64,000 nt of DNA from Galactobacillus timonensis (GCF_900240265.1 NZ_LT964740.1:119481-183480), one strand, 5' to 3'. Shown: positions 48,667-58,101, counted from the stretch's first letter. The notes: a model not told the origin generated them from the sequence alone. Numbers and translations are program-made.

Positions 48667-50946
48667 ATGAAAAAAGCGAAAAATCTTGGCGCCCTATGGG
48701 TGGCGTTATTCGTGACCGGCATCTGCGCCGTGATCATTGTTCCTTATCTGGAAACCGGTACGGCATTTATTCTTGGCTGGGATATGCGTACCATCTATTC
48801 GAGCAACTTCGAAAATCTCAGAACGATGCTCACTGCCTGGAAGGAAAACGGGACGATGCCCTTCTGGAGCTGGGTCAGCTTCCTTGGCAACGACTTCTAT
48901 TCGAGCAAACTGTTCTACTTCAATGATTTCTGGGAATATATCTTTGCCTTTACGGATCTTCCCTATACGGATGCGATCATCTGGATGACGTATTTCCGTT
49001 TCCTGGTGACGGGGTTAAGCTTTTATGCCTATGCCCGCTATAACCGCTACAGTGAGCGTACGAGCATTCTCAGTTCCCTGTTATGGACGTTCAGCGCCTA
49101 TCTTCTGCAGATTATGCGCGATCCGTTCTTCGCCAGTTTCATTTCCTTTCTGCCGCTGTATTTCCTGTCCGTTGACCGTTACATCGAGGAAGGAAAACAC
49201 GGCTTCTTCATCTTCATGGTCTTCTTCATGTATTTCAACAGCTACTACCTCTTCTACATGACGTCGCTGTTTACGATTCTCTACTTCCTGTGGCGCTATG
49301 ACCGGAAGAACGGGACATTGAAAGGCTCCATCCCTTCGGCACTGAAACTGATCGGCTACTACATCGTAGGCTTCATGATTTCGGGCATCATCGTTGTTCC
49401 GGAAGTTCTGAACATTCTGAACAATTCCAGAGTCGGCGAACGGTCGATGGTGTGGCTCTATACGAGCATCGTCCCCTATCTGGAATATCTGAGCGGTATC
49501 TTTACGCCCGTATCGATGCTGGCCTACCGGGGCACAGAAATATCGAATCTGTATCTGTGGAATACGCCGAATCATCAGATCATGGCCAACTATGTGTGGG
49601 CCGGATCTGCGACTGCCCTCCTTCTGCCGCAGTGCTTTACAAGGAAGAACTACCGGAAGATGAACGGCGTCATTGTGATTTCTTCGGCTTTGATCTCTTT
49701 GATTCCGATCTTCAGTTCCGTGATGCACGGCTTCTCGGAGCCAAGCTTCCGCTGGACTGCCAACCTTACCTTCCTGCTGGTGGCGATGATTCTGCCGCTG
49801 CTGGAGGATAAGGAAAAAATCAGCAAACAGCTGCTGAAGATTACGACCGTCGCTTTACCTGTTCTTCTTCTGGTTACGCCTTTGCTGTTTGCAAAGATCC
49901 TGAATGTGTCCTTCTTGGATATCCAGAGCGATTACCGTCTCGTTGTGATCGAGGCAATCCTGATGCTGGTCATCGGCATCTTCCTGATCAATGCCAGAAA
50001 GGCCATGGTATTTACGGTCAGTGCAGCGGAGCTTTGCTTCGTGTCGTATTACACCTACTTCGGCAACCCGACACAGTCCGCGATGAAAAAGACGGATGCG
50101 GACCGCATGACGAATGTCCTTGGAACCAAGGATGAATTCAACAACTGGATTCTGACGCTGGACGGCAAAAACTACAGCAGCTTCTATCGCATCTACGTCA
50201 ATCCGCAGGATGTGTACTGGGGGCTCGGCACCAACTACAACATGGATGAAAACATCCGCGGCCTGATGATCTATGACAGTACCTACCTTGCCAGCATGAA
50301 TGATCTGATCACGCTGGATCCGGACCATGTCATTGATTATCTGCCCTGGACGTTCGATATTGAAAATCCCGATATCATGACTCTGGTTTCGACGAAATAC
50401 GCCGTTACCGGTCCGGACACTCCGTGTCCCTTCCAAAACGGTATCCTGCGGGCAACGTACGCCGCATCCTGGAACATCTACGAAAATCTTGATTACATCA
50501 ATCTTGGAAAGACCTATACCGGCATCATGACCTATGATGATTACTCCAGCGATGAGTCCTCCGTGGTTACACAGAAAGTCATCTGCCATGCCGAAGATGA
50601 AGAGGAAATCAGGGCACTGCTGGGAAGCGAAGAAGTGCAGTTCACCGACGTCTCGGCAGAAGGCAATGACGTTTATGCCTCTATCACAACTTCGGAGGCA
50701 GGCTTCGCTGTTCTCTCTGTCCCCTATGATCAGGGATGGCGTGTGTATGTCAATGGCGCAGAGGTAAAAACCTACAAAGTCAATGGCGGTATGACCGGCA
50801 TCGCTGTTCAGGCAGGAGAAAATGACATCCGCATGGAATTCATTCCCACCGGCCTGAAGGAAGGAAAATACATTTCTCTTGCCGGGATCGCCGCCCTGCT
50901 TGTAGTGATCGCCATGGATCTGCACAGGCGTAAAGCGGCGAAATAA
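48667..50946 (+). CDS. yfhO: YfhO family GT-C membrane glycosyltransferase
   Basis: The start at 48667 (MKKAKNLGALWVALF) is preferred, because the upstream ATG at 48658 overlaps the -10 box. 759 residues with about thirteen helices. The first outer loop has FILGWDMRTIYSSNFENLR (acidic GT-C site), and SFISFLPLYFLSVDRYIEEGKH matches the family. The soluble C-terminal part ends SVPYDQGWRVYVNGAEVKTYKVNGGMTGIAVQAGENDIRMEF, the classic YfhO end. In Bacillus, YfhO with CsbB decorates lipoteichoic acid with sugars. A CsbB-like gene is encoded at 38.0-39.0 kb. Confidence 0.9.
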   Translation: MKKAKNLGALWVALFVTGICAVIIVPYLETGTAFILGWDMRTIYSSNFENLRTMLTAWKENGTMPFWSWVSFLGNDFYSSKLFYFNDFWEYIFAFTDLPYTDAIIWMTYFRFLVTGLSFYAYARYNRYSERTSILSSLLWTFSAYLLQIMRDPFFASFISFLPLYFLSVDRYIEEGKHGFFIFMVFFMYFNSYYLFYMTSLFTILYFLWRYDRKNGTLKGSIPSALKLIGYYIVGFMISGIIVVPEVLNILNNSRVGERSMVWLYTSIVPYLEYLSGIFTPVSMLAYRGTEISNLYLWNTPNHQIMANYVWAGSATALLLPQCFTRKNYRKMNGVIVISSALISLIPIFSSVMHGFSEPSFRWTANLTFLLVAMILPLLEDKEKISKQLLKITTVALPVLLLVTPLLFAKILNVSFLDIQSDYRLVVIEAILMLVIGIFLINARKAMVFTVSAAELCFVSYYTYFGNPTQSAMKKTDADRMTNVLGTKDEFNNWILTLDGKNYSSFYRIYVNPQDVYWGLGTNYNMDENIRGLMIYDSTYLASMNDLITLDPDHVIDYLPWTFDIENPDIMTLVSTKYAVTGPDTPCPFQNGILRATYAASWNIYENLDYINLGKTYTGIMTYDDYSSDESSVVTQKVICHAEDEEEIRALLGSEEVQFTDVSAEGNDVYASITTSEAGFAVLSVPYDQGWRVYVNGAEVKTYKVNGGMTGIAVQAGENDIRMEFIPTGLKEGKYISLAGIAALLVVIAMDLHRRKAAK

Positions 50947-51143
50947 TCTGCAATCAGGAAACTTCCAGCTCCTGTGAAACACACAAAGGATCAAATAGCG
51001 TTATCTCATCTCTTCAGATAGCAAACAGTTGCCTGTCATCACATCACCTGCTTTGTTCATGGACATACTAGCAACTTAGTGAACTTAGGCTATCAACTTT
51101 AATAAGGCGATAGCCTTCGTCCTGCATCATTCTTCGAATTGTG
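50947..51143. other. Intergenic flank left of the IS66 nest
   Basis: No gene is supported. The pair AGGCTATC/GATAGCCT (51087-51094 and 51109-51116) could form a hairpin. No remnant of the AraC gene found on the far side of the IS nest is visible here. Confidence 0.4.
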
Positions 51144-51239
51144 TTAAGCGCTCAATAATCCGTACCTTTAAAGTGGGCCAATGATCTGGCACAGTTATCT
51201 CAGTCCATCAGGAAGGACTGGGAGGCGTTCCATGTGATG

Positions 51240-52841
51240 TTACTTTTTAAGAGAATCCGAGATCTTCGATGACCAAGGTAAAAGTTCATCTGGGATTGTT
51301 GTGATTCCTTCATTTGCTCTTTGAGCTATTGTCTCCAGCAGCCATGTCAGGTAAGGGTATGTCTTCAGGTTGTTTGCTTTTGCTGTTTCGACGATGCTGT
51401 AAATAATAGCGCTGGCCTCTGCGCCTTTCGGTGTATCGATCAGGACCCAGTTCTTTCTCCCGATCGTAAATGGATGAATGGCGATTTCTGCCGCATTATT
51501 ATCCAGCAGCACGGTTGGATCATCCGGGAATGCTCGCAGGTACCTTTCCTGATTCAGGGCATAGGTAAAAGCCTCCCCCGATGGCGGAGGATGAGTCAAC
51601 CAGATTACGTTTGCTGCGAATCTATTGGAAAAAGTCATCTACCAGCGGTTGAATGATCTCCTGCCTCTTCTGCAGATGTTCATCGGCCGGCAAATTTTCC
51701 AGCCGATACTCTTCATGGTAGATCTTTTGAATTTTCTTGACTGCCTTGTCAGCCAGAGTCCCTTTGTACTTCTTCTCGTCGGCTTTCAGGATCGTAGAGA
51801 ACTTTCTCTTGCAATGGCCCCAGCAGCCGGCCACCCTGAATTTGCCTGGATGTTCCCGCTCTAACTGATGGTAGGCTCCATATCCGTCGCAAACCAGCGT
51901 CCCAGTGTATTCCTTCAGGAATTCCTCCGGATTCTGGTGGCCCCGGGTAGGACAGTATTCATAAAGGATTGCTTTCCCTCCCGCTGCTTTGGCGTCGGTT
52001 CGATACACCCACATATAGGATTTGGAGCCTGCCGGGCGCCCGTCACGGATCACTTCAAAAGGCGTTTCATCAGCGTGAAGAAGCGATTGCTTCATCATTT
52101 CCTGCTTGAGGGCATCGTAATAGTAGCGCAGATAGAGATCCGCGGACTGTATCATCCAGTTTGCCATCACGCCCCGGCTGATATTTACATCGTTCTGTCT
52201 ATAAGCTGCTTCCAGACGATACAGCGGAATGGCATTGACATACTTTGCATTCATTATGCCGGCAACCAGCGATGGCGTCGCAATACTCTTCGAAAACAGT
52301 TGAAGCGGTTTCGGCGCTCTCACAATGGTCTGATTATCGTTTTTTGCATATACAGCGATATGGTAAGTGACCGCTTCAAAAGAAGCCGGATGATGCTCCA
52401 GCTGACAGACAATCTCATCCGGAAGACGTTTCCATTTGCCCTCGCCGTATTTCTCATTAAGTTCTTCTTCACTGAGCGTGATGTATTCTTCCCGGTGATT
52501 TGTGATCTTCTTCCAATCCTCTTTTTTCTTTCCTGCGACTTTTTTCTTTCTGGGTGCAGCCTCTTCCAGCTGAGGCTCTTCTTCCTTCTCTTCTGCCAGA
52601 ACTTCTGCTTCGTTCAACCCCAGGTCTAACTGCAGTTGAAGCGGAGAAACAGCCGCTTCACTTTTCCGGCCATAAACACGCTGGTTCATGATTGCGATCT
52701 GCTCTTCAGCAATCGTCAGCTTCCGATTAACTCCTGACATGATTCATTCAGGCTCATTATGATCTGCACCAGTGTCGAAACCGGCATTGTTATCAGCTTG
52801 TCTTCACTCAGCTCTGTATCAACCATGCCATCGGTATACAT
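51240..52841 (-). pseudogene. tnpC: IS66 transposase (tnpC), frameshifted
   Basis: The main piece (52740-51622) runs from NRKLTIAEEQIAIMNQRVYGRKSE through KKKVAGKKKEDWKK, LLHADETPFEVIRDGR (catalytic Asp region), YMWVYRT and VCDGYGAYHQLE to PLVDDFFQ. There the frame is lost near 51625. The rest continues in another frame (GEAFTYALNQERYLRAFPDDPTVLLDNNAAEIAIHPFTIGRKNW ... IIYSIVETAKANNL) to 51240. A short N-terminal piece (MYTDGMVDTELSEDKLITMPV) may be cut off by another frameshift near 52727. The DDE triad is present across the pieces, but the protein cannot be made as one chain. Confidence 0.88.
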
Positions 52842-53067
52842 GATATTAATGCGATGCGCAACGGTCCGAAATTGTTGTGGAGAACTCTTTGCGGATGATG
52901 GACTCGAAAGACGACCGTTTCCATACTTCAGGCCGTCTGTTTTGCGCCATTTCAGACCATCGGAAGAGCTGAATGTATCAGGCTGACATTTTTAATGTAT
53001 CCGTCTGTTCAGGGCTTATTTCCGCTCTGCGGCGGCAGTTTCTGTTCTGCATTTTGTGGAAAAATTT

Positions 53068-53341
53068 TTATCCGGCATACCTGGCGGCAGATGGATGAAT
53101 CGTCGATTCTATTGCGAATCCCGTCACCAGCCGTCTGTACTGGTCCGCATTCATTTGCCGCATCTCCACCTCGGATCGCGGCCACTGGTATCTTCCATTT
53201 GCCAGCCGTTTATAGATAAGAAGGAATCCGTCGCCTTCCCACAGCAGACCTTTGATGCGATCTTTTCTTCTTCCACAGAAGAGGAACAGCGTACCTTCAT
53301 CAAAAGGATCAAGATGATAAATGCCCTGTATTAAGACAATA
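53068..53341 (-). pseudogene. tnpB: IS66 TnpB, C-terminal part (split by IS110-type element)
   Basis: Reads LIQGIYHLDPFDEGTLFLFCGRRKDRIKGLLWEGDGFLLIYKRL and then PRSEVEMRQMNADQYRRLVTGF, the TnpB core, ending at a TAA at 53070-53068. The N-terminal part lies at 55013-55110, beyond the insertion. Confidence 0.88.
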
Positions 53342-53449
53342 TGTAATGGCCTCCCTCAACTTGTAGCACCGAGGATCATCCCAATATACTTATGTTGGTC
53401 TACAAAGCAGAGGGAAGTTGCACTCATACAAGAAAGGAAGGCCATTACA

Positions 53450-54580
53450 ATGACAGTATACAACGTAGGAATCGACGCACACACCACCAATTTCACACTG
53501 GCTACCTGGGGGAAGGATGATCTCCGGGCCACTAACGTTAACACTTATTCCCCATCCGTTGAAAGCATCATCAAATACTGCAATGCGATCACTAAACAGC
53601 ATGGGGATGATGCCAAAATCATTGTTGGATATGAAGCCGGATGCCTGGGATTCCAACTCTACAGGCAGCTGAAGGATCGTGGGATCGAGTGTGTAGTCAT
53701 GGCTCCTTCAACAATTGTAGGTACCGAGGTCAATCGCCGCAGGAAAGTAAAGACGGATAAGCGTGACGCCATTGCGATCGCTGAGAGCCTTAAGAACAAT
53801 CAATACAAAGCAGTATACGTTCCTGATGAAGAGGATGAAGCCGTCCGTGATTTCATCCGCATGAGAACAGATCACAAACAGGCATTGAAGAGAATCAAGC
53901 AGCAGATCTGTGCCCTCTGCCACAGGCATGGATATCACTATACGGAAGGCAGAAATTACTGGACGCAGAAACATCTGAATTGGCTGAATTCGCTGCCGCT
54001 CACAGGCGTGCTGAAGGAGACGCTGGATGAATATCTGCTGTCTTATGAGCACGCTGTAGAAAAGCTTACCCAGCTGGATGCGAGGATCGTCGAAATTGCA
54101 GAAACAGATAAGTACCGCGAGAAAGTACATAAGCTCATCTGCTTCAAAGGGATCAAAGAAATCACGGCACTGGCGCTGATCGTTGAGATTGGAGACTTCA
54201 GCAGATTCATTAAAGCAAAGGGATTTGCGTCATTCCTTGGACTGGTTTCCGGCCGGCTGGACAGTGGCGATCACAACACTGCTCTTCCGATCACCAGGCA
54301 GGGAAATACCTTTCTGCGGCGGCTTCTGGTCGAAGCGTCGCAATCATTCTCAAGGGCACGGCAAAGCAAATCCGCAGCACTGAAGAAACGCCAGGAAGGA
54401 TGTGAAGAAGCCGTGATTGCCTACGCAGATAAAGCCAACGAGCGGCTGAGAAAGAGATATTACAAGCTTGTCCTCACCAATAAGAAATCTCACAATAAGG
54501 CAGTCACTGCGGTAGCGCGGGAACTTGCGTGTTTTATCTGGGGAATGATGACCGGGAACATTCACACAGCACTCGCATGA
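53450..54580 (+). CDS. IS110-family DEDD transposase/recombinase
   Basis: The start at 53450 (MTVYNVGIDAHTTNFTLATWG) has AAGGAAGG upstream; the longer frame from 53321 runs back into tnpB. 376 residues. The RuvC-like DEDD domain has GIDAHTTNF (D), VGYEAGCLGF (E), VMAPSTI and KTDKRDAIAIAE (D..D). The C-terminal domain with the Ser nucleophile includes LICFKGIKEITALALIVEIGDFSRFIKAKGFASFLGLVSG and GNTFLRRLLVEASQSFSRA. These enzymes use a structured RNA to choose target and donor. The frame is intact, so it may be active. Confidence 0.93.
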   Translation: MTVYNVGIDAHTTNFTLATWGKDDLRATNVNTYSPSVESIIKYCNAITKQHGDDAKIIVGYEAGCLGFQLYRQLKDRGIECVVMAPSTIVGTEVNRRRKVKTDKRDAIAIAESLKNNQYKAVYVPDEEDEAVRDFIRMRTDHKQALKRIKQQICALCHRHGYHYTEGRNYWTQKHLNWLNSLPLTGVLKETLDEYLLSYEHAVEKLTQLDARIVEIAETDKYREKVHKLICFKGIKEITALALIVEIGDFSRFIKAKGFASFLGLVSGRLDSGDHNTALPITRQGNTFLRRLLVEASQSFSRARQSKSAALKKRQEGCEEAVIAYADKANERLRKRYYKLVLTNKKSHNKAVTAVARELACFIWGMMTGNIHTALA

Positions 54581-55002
54581 TTACCTGCCTGCATGGATAA
54601 GGATTTGAGAAGCACAGTATATTGATTTCAGGAACAGGAAATAACCAGATACAGACGGGCATCGAGGGTATCGGGAAAGAGCCGCCGGAGCAACTGGACG
54701 GTTCAGCTATCTGCGATCTAACTTTTACGGCACAGATACTCCTTGTGAACCACGATTTAAGACAGCAGAGCTGGCGGCGAAACCATTGGCCTGTGGGGTG
54801 GGATGAGCAGCTGATCCCTGATACACGTATAACAGAATGGCTAAGTACCGCGAACTGTTACATTCGGAGCTCTTTCCCCGTGCCCTTGATCCGGTTGATT
54901 ATCACTCCAGCCGCAAAAGAAGAATTAACAGAAGAGGATCGTTGATGATCAAGCATACCAACAGAAGTTTTTTCAGAGCACCTTAATTTATCACTTGACA
55001 TC
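54581..55002 (+). ncRNA. Candidate bridge-RNA region of the IS110-type element
   Basis: About 420 noncoding bases between the transposase stop and the right end. They are moderately GC-rich, with several short inverted repeats (for example CAGCTATCTGCG and GCAGAGCTGGCGGCG areas). No supportable ORF occurs. Position and length fit an IS1111-type bridge RNA. I cannot fold it reliably by eye, and no target or donor loop is assigned. Confidence 0.35.
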
Positions 55003-55012
55003 GGCCATTACA

Positions 55013-55110
55013 TAACAGTTAGACAGCCCGTCAACGCCGTAACGAAGATCTGTATAGCCGCAGGCGATATAAATCATCCTGAACTCTGAGGGATCCTTAA
55101 ACACGACCAA
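55013..55110 (-). pseudogene. tnpB: IS66 TnpB, N-terminal part
   Basis: From a TTG at 55110 (AGGA upstream): MVVFKDPSEFRMIYIACGYTDLRYGVDGLSN, the conserved TnpB start. The frame then enters the IS110-type end and stops. It overlaps the tnpA stop as in intact IS66 elements. Confidence 0.85.
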
Positions 55111-55169
55111 GTGTCCTCATCAGCTTGATCAACATCTGATCTGAAATATCATTGCTCAATTCTATGTTA
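55097..55169 (-). pseudogene. tnpA: IS66 TnpA, C-terminal part
   Basis: Reads NIELSNDISDQMLIKLMRTLGRV and stops at 55097. It continues the N-terminal part at 58444-58759 exactly in frame (…GSLRVDV-NIELSND…) once the intervening element and one TA are removed. Confidence 0.8.
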
Positions 55170-55531
55170 GAGCCGGGCGGAATTGACCATTTTGGGCCGG
55201 GTGAAAATAGCCAAAAAACGGTCGCATAAAAACGACCATTGTATCAATAGAAATATCGACTATCTAAAAATAGATGGGGTCTCGGGGTGCCTCTAAGAAA
55301 TCCTGGGGTTGACTATCCGGGAGAAGAAAAACAGCTCCAAACTTACATGGGGAGGCACTCAGGCCTTCTCTTTTTCGTATTTGCCGATTATTATGCGGTA
55401 AGACATCAACAGAAAGGAAAAGGTTCAGAGTCAAGCTTCCCAGCAACCTCTGAACCCACAACCAAAACCATGGTTAGTGTAACACATTCACAATACAAAA
55501 TTGTTAAACATCCTAATCATCCGGGCGATTT

Positions 55532-56008
55532 TTGATGGAATGCAGCGATCCTGTTTTGGATCCTGAAACAGGCCTGTCAATGAATCACTGTGGAACAGCC
55601 AGAAGATGCGTTAAAACGCCAGAAGGTTCTTACTGGATCTGGATCCCTGTCGTCGTCTCTTCCAACGGACGACATCACCGTGTCCTCCCTGATTTCCTTG
55701 TCCCTTACAAGCACTACTCGGTGCAGACCATCGAATCGGCTCTGGACAATGATCTGGATCTTGATCGTTATTCGCTTCCTTCCGATTCTTCCGTTTACCG
55801 TTGGAACAAATGGCTCGATAAGCTCATTGTGCAGCTCCGGATTTTCCTGAAGCTGGTTGATCCGCCTGATTCGCTGCTTCAACAGCTTCGTGTTCTATTC
55901 CGGCGTGATGTCCGCCGGGCTCCGGAATATGATTCTTCCAGTGGCTGGGTGGCCGGAATCAATCTCTGCCTGAATGGGCCAAATGACTTTGACTTGGGCC
56001 TTTCCTGA
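55532..56008 (+). CDS. DUF6431 domain protein of the ISL3-type element
   Basis: 158 residues. RCVKTPEGSYWIWIPVVVSSNGRHHRVLPDFLVPYKHYSVQTIESAL matches the DUF6431 core (LLPDF-x-VPYKHYS), followed by a helix-turn-helix-like CPSDSSVYRWNKWL-type segment (here SLPSDSSVYRWNKWLDKL). The family's N-terminal zinc cysteines are mostly missing. It is usually seen beside ISL3-type transposases and probably binds DNA. It ends 34 bases before the transposase start. Confidence 0.75.
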   Translation: MMECSDPVLDPETGLSMNHCGTARRCVKTPEGSYWIWIPVVVSSNGRHHRVLPDFLVPYKHYSVQTIESALDNDLDLDRYSLPSDSSVYRWNKWLDKLIVQLRIFLKLVDPPDSLLQQLRVLFRRDVRRAPEYDSSSGWVAGINLCLNGPNDFDLGLS

Positions 56009-56042
56009 TCTTCCCCTATGCTGGGCTCAAAGGAGAAGATCT

Positions 56043-57458
56043 ATGTCCGAACAATCTGATAAACAGGCCATTCTTGAATTCTTTAACCTCGATACAGGCA
56101 GTGTGGAGAATGTCATCTTCCATAATGACAATGGCAGTGCGTCTGTCCATGTTTTACTGCGGCCGGATCATCCGCCTTGTCCCGATTGCGGCTGTACCCT
56201 GCCAAGGGTTAAGGACTACATTGACAAGAAGATAAGCCACGGCGTCTTTACTGATCGTGAGTGCACCATCTTCTATCATGCCCGCAGGTACATCTGTCCT
56301 GTCTGTCATCGAACGTACTATGAGAACAATCCATTCTGTTTCAGGAAGCAGCACATCTCCGCCCTCACGGTTGAAAACATTCTGAACGATTTGAAGATTC
56401 AGACCGAGACCTTCGCTTCCGTCGCTAAGCGGTATCACATCTCTCCCACAACCGCTGCCTCCGTCTTCGATGCCCACGTAAAGGAGGCGCGAAGACCTCT
56501 GCCCACATTGATGTGCTGGGATGAGAACTACGCATTTTATCATCCGGGAGAGAACTCAAAATATGTGTTCGTTATTCTCGACTTTGAGTCACAGGAGCCG
56601 GTGGATATCCTGCCAAGCAGAAGAAAAGATTATCTGCTCAGCTACTTTCTCAAAATCCCAGTGGAAGAGCGAAAGCGCGTCAAAATGATTGCCACGGACA
56701 TGTATAGTGAATACCGCGCCATCATACGTCAGCTGTTCCCTAAGGCCTATCATTCCGTTGACCATTATCATGTCAGCCAGGAGCTCTCCAGAAAGGCTGA
56801 CAGCGTCCGGATCAGAGTAATGAAGCAGACTCCAAAATATATTGAAGGCACAAAAACACAAACCAACGAGTATTATCTGCTGAAGACATTCAACTGGATG
56901 ATATTCAAGCGGCTGGACGCCAGAGACAAAGATGGTAAAAAGCTGTTCGATCCCGGCCATCCAAGGAAAATGAACCGCAAGCTGAACCGGTTCCTCAATT
57001 ATTACGAAATTAAAGCCATGATCGAAGCCGTTCATCCCGATTTGAAAAAGGCATGGGACCTCAAGGATGACGTTGTGGACTTCTATGACAACTGCACTTA
57101 CGATACTGCTCCCCAGGAGCTGAACAAACTGATTCAGTCCTTCGCAGCCAGTGGTATTCCGGAAATGAAAGAGTTCTCCCGCACCCTGATCAGCTGGAGA
57201 GAGGAGATTATCAACTCCTTCATTGTCGTAAAGCAGCGTCATACAGTCGATAAGGACACAGGCCAGGTGGTAGTGTCCGACATAAAACTGAATAACGGAT
57301 TGATGGAGAACCGGAACTCAATCATCAAGACGATCAAGAAAGCAGCCAACGGATATACCAACTGGGACAGGTTCCGCAGCCGCTGCCTCTATGTGCTCAG
57401 AAAGAGCTCCAAGCCAATGTTGAATCCTGTCATTCCGCCAAAGAAGGTTAAGCAATGA
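56043..57458 (+). CDS. ISL3-family transposase
   Basis: The start at 56043 (MSEQSDKQAILEFFNLD) has AAAGGAG upstream; the longer frame from 55974 is a shadow. 471 residues. Zinc-binding cysteines occur in PPCPDCGCTLPRV and YICPVCHRTYYENNPFC. A helix-turn-helix (FASVAKRYHISPTTAASVFDAH) follows. The DDE domain has LMCWDENYAF (Asp), IATDMYSEYRAIIRQLFP with VDHYHVSQEL (Asp/His), and SDIKLNNGLMENRNSIIKTIKKAANGYTNW (Glu region). The frame is complete. Confidence 0.93.
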   Translation: MSEQSDKQAILEFFNLDTGSVENVIFHNDNGSASVHVLLRPDHPPCPDCGCTLPRVKDYIDKKISHGVFTDRECTIFYHARRYICPVCHRTYYENNPFCFRKQHISALTVENILNDLKIQTETFASVAKRYHISPTTAASVFDAHVKEARRPLPTLMCWDENYAFYHPGENSKYVFVILDFESQEPVDILPSRRKDYLLSYFLKIPVEERKRVKMIATDMYSEYRAIIRQLFPKAYHSVDHYHVSQELSRKADSVRIRVMKQTPKYIEGTKTQTNEYYLLKTFNWMIFKRLDARDKDGKKLFDPGHPRKMNRKLNRFLNYYEIKAMIEAVHPDLKKAWDLKDDVVDFYDNCTYDTAPQELNKLIQSFAASGIPEMKEFSRTLISWREEIINSFIVVKQRHTVDKDTGQVVVSDIKLNNGLMENRNSIIKTIKKAANGYTNWDRFRSRCLYVLRKSSKPMLNPVIPPKKVKQ

Positions 57459-57754
57459 CTTCAACCAGCTTTCAGCCCCTGAGTCCCGAACAGGCATGGA
57501 TCACTGCAGAAGGAGCCCGTTTGTATGGCAAAGAAGCAGAACAATATCTGCAGGCCAGCATTCGTTCCATGAACCGAATATGCCGCTCAGCACAGCGATT
57601 AATGCGCGGCATTGAATGTGAGCTGAAGCAGCGTAACCAAACGAGCAGTATGACTCTGTATGCCATGAACACAGACGAGATGCTTGCCCGCATCGCCATC
57701 TGTTGCGAGATGTTTCTGGACGAATACGAAGAACTTCAGGAGACGCAGCCTTAA
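57455..57754 (+). CDS. Small accessory protein of the ISL3-type element
   Basis: 99 residues, helical, with three Cys. The gene starts in an ATGA overlap with the transposase stop, so it is translationally coupled. I do not recognise a family. The segment SIRSMNRICRSAQRLMRGIECELKQRN is amphipathic and basic, and EMLARIAICCEMFLDEYEELQ acidic. Coupling to the transposase suggests a helper role, but this is inference. Confidence 0.65.
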   Translation: MTSTSFQPLSPEQAWITAEGARLYGKEAEQYLQASIRSMNRICRSAQRLMRGIECELKQRNQTSSMTLYAMNTDEMLARIAICCEMFLDEYEELQETQP

Positions 57755-57773
57755 CGGGCCCGTCTCCTTTTCG
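57739..57773 (+). terminator. Terminator of the ISL3-type element genes
   Basis: GGAGACG (57739-57745) pairs with CGTCTCC (57761-57767), followed by TTTTCG. An opposite-facing hairpin with a T-run on the minus strand (57782-57809) lies just beyond it. Confidence 0.7.
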
Positions 57774-57850
57774 TTTCCATAAGAAAAACCGCCTGTTTTA
57801 CCAGACGGCTTCATGGCGGATAAACCTTTTTGGGGTGCCCCGAGACCCCA

Positions 57851-58101
57851 GGTTATTTCACTTCGATTTCGAGGCCTCCCCAGAAAAATTTAGATCGCCG
57901 AAATATCTTAAGTCTTTTTATCTTCGTTGCTGCTATCAGGAGATTGCCCGGCTTCTACTGCATATTACGCCTTAATGGCTTGCCCTTATCGGCAGTACCG
58001 GCACAGATCTTTCGGATAAGTGGCATGTGGTTTTTGCAATTACGGTATACCGTTTTTATTGTGCCTATGATGGTTGCGCAGTTTTTGAATGGAGAATTCT
58101 C
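57851..58101. other. Remnant of the IS21-like element
   Basis: About 250 bases between the ISL3 end and the istA-like fragment. I see no gene. It presumably is the 5' noncoding end of the older element. Confidence 0.4.

Larger units (their letters stand above)
53342..55012 (+). mobile_element. IS110-family element (IS1111-like layout) inside IS66 tnpB
   Basis: The boundaries are inferred from the split TnpB frame. TGTAATGGCC at 53342 and GGCCATTACA at 55003-55012 are inverted at the two ends. A further GGCCATTACA sits directly before the transposase start (53440-53449). The left noncoding end is about 100 bases and the right about 430. Elements with the long noncoding part on the right resemble the IS1111 group, whose guide (bridge) RNA is encoded there. 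No target duplication is expected or seen. Confidence 0.75.
55275..57850 (+). mobile_element. ISL3-family element with two accessory genes
   Basis: The ends carry the inverted repeat TGGGGTCTCGGGG (55275 inwards; 57850 inwards on the other strand). Three genes lie in the same direction: a DUF6431 protein, the ISL3 transposase and a 99-residue protein. All frames are intact. I found no 8-bp duplication (AAAATAGA left, GGTTATTT right). A terminator follows the last gene. Confidence 0.8.

Noticed and set aside
51087-51116. Hairpin AGGCTATC/GATAGCCT as a yfhO terminator
   Set aside because: It is 140 bases after the stop and is not followed by a T-run.
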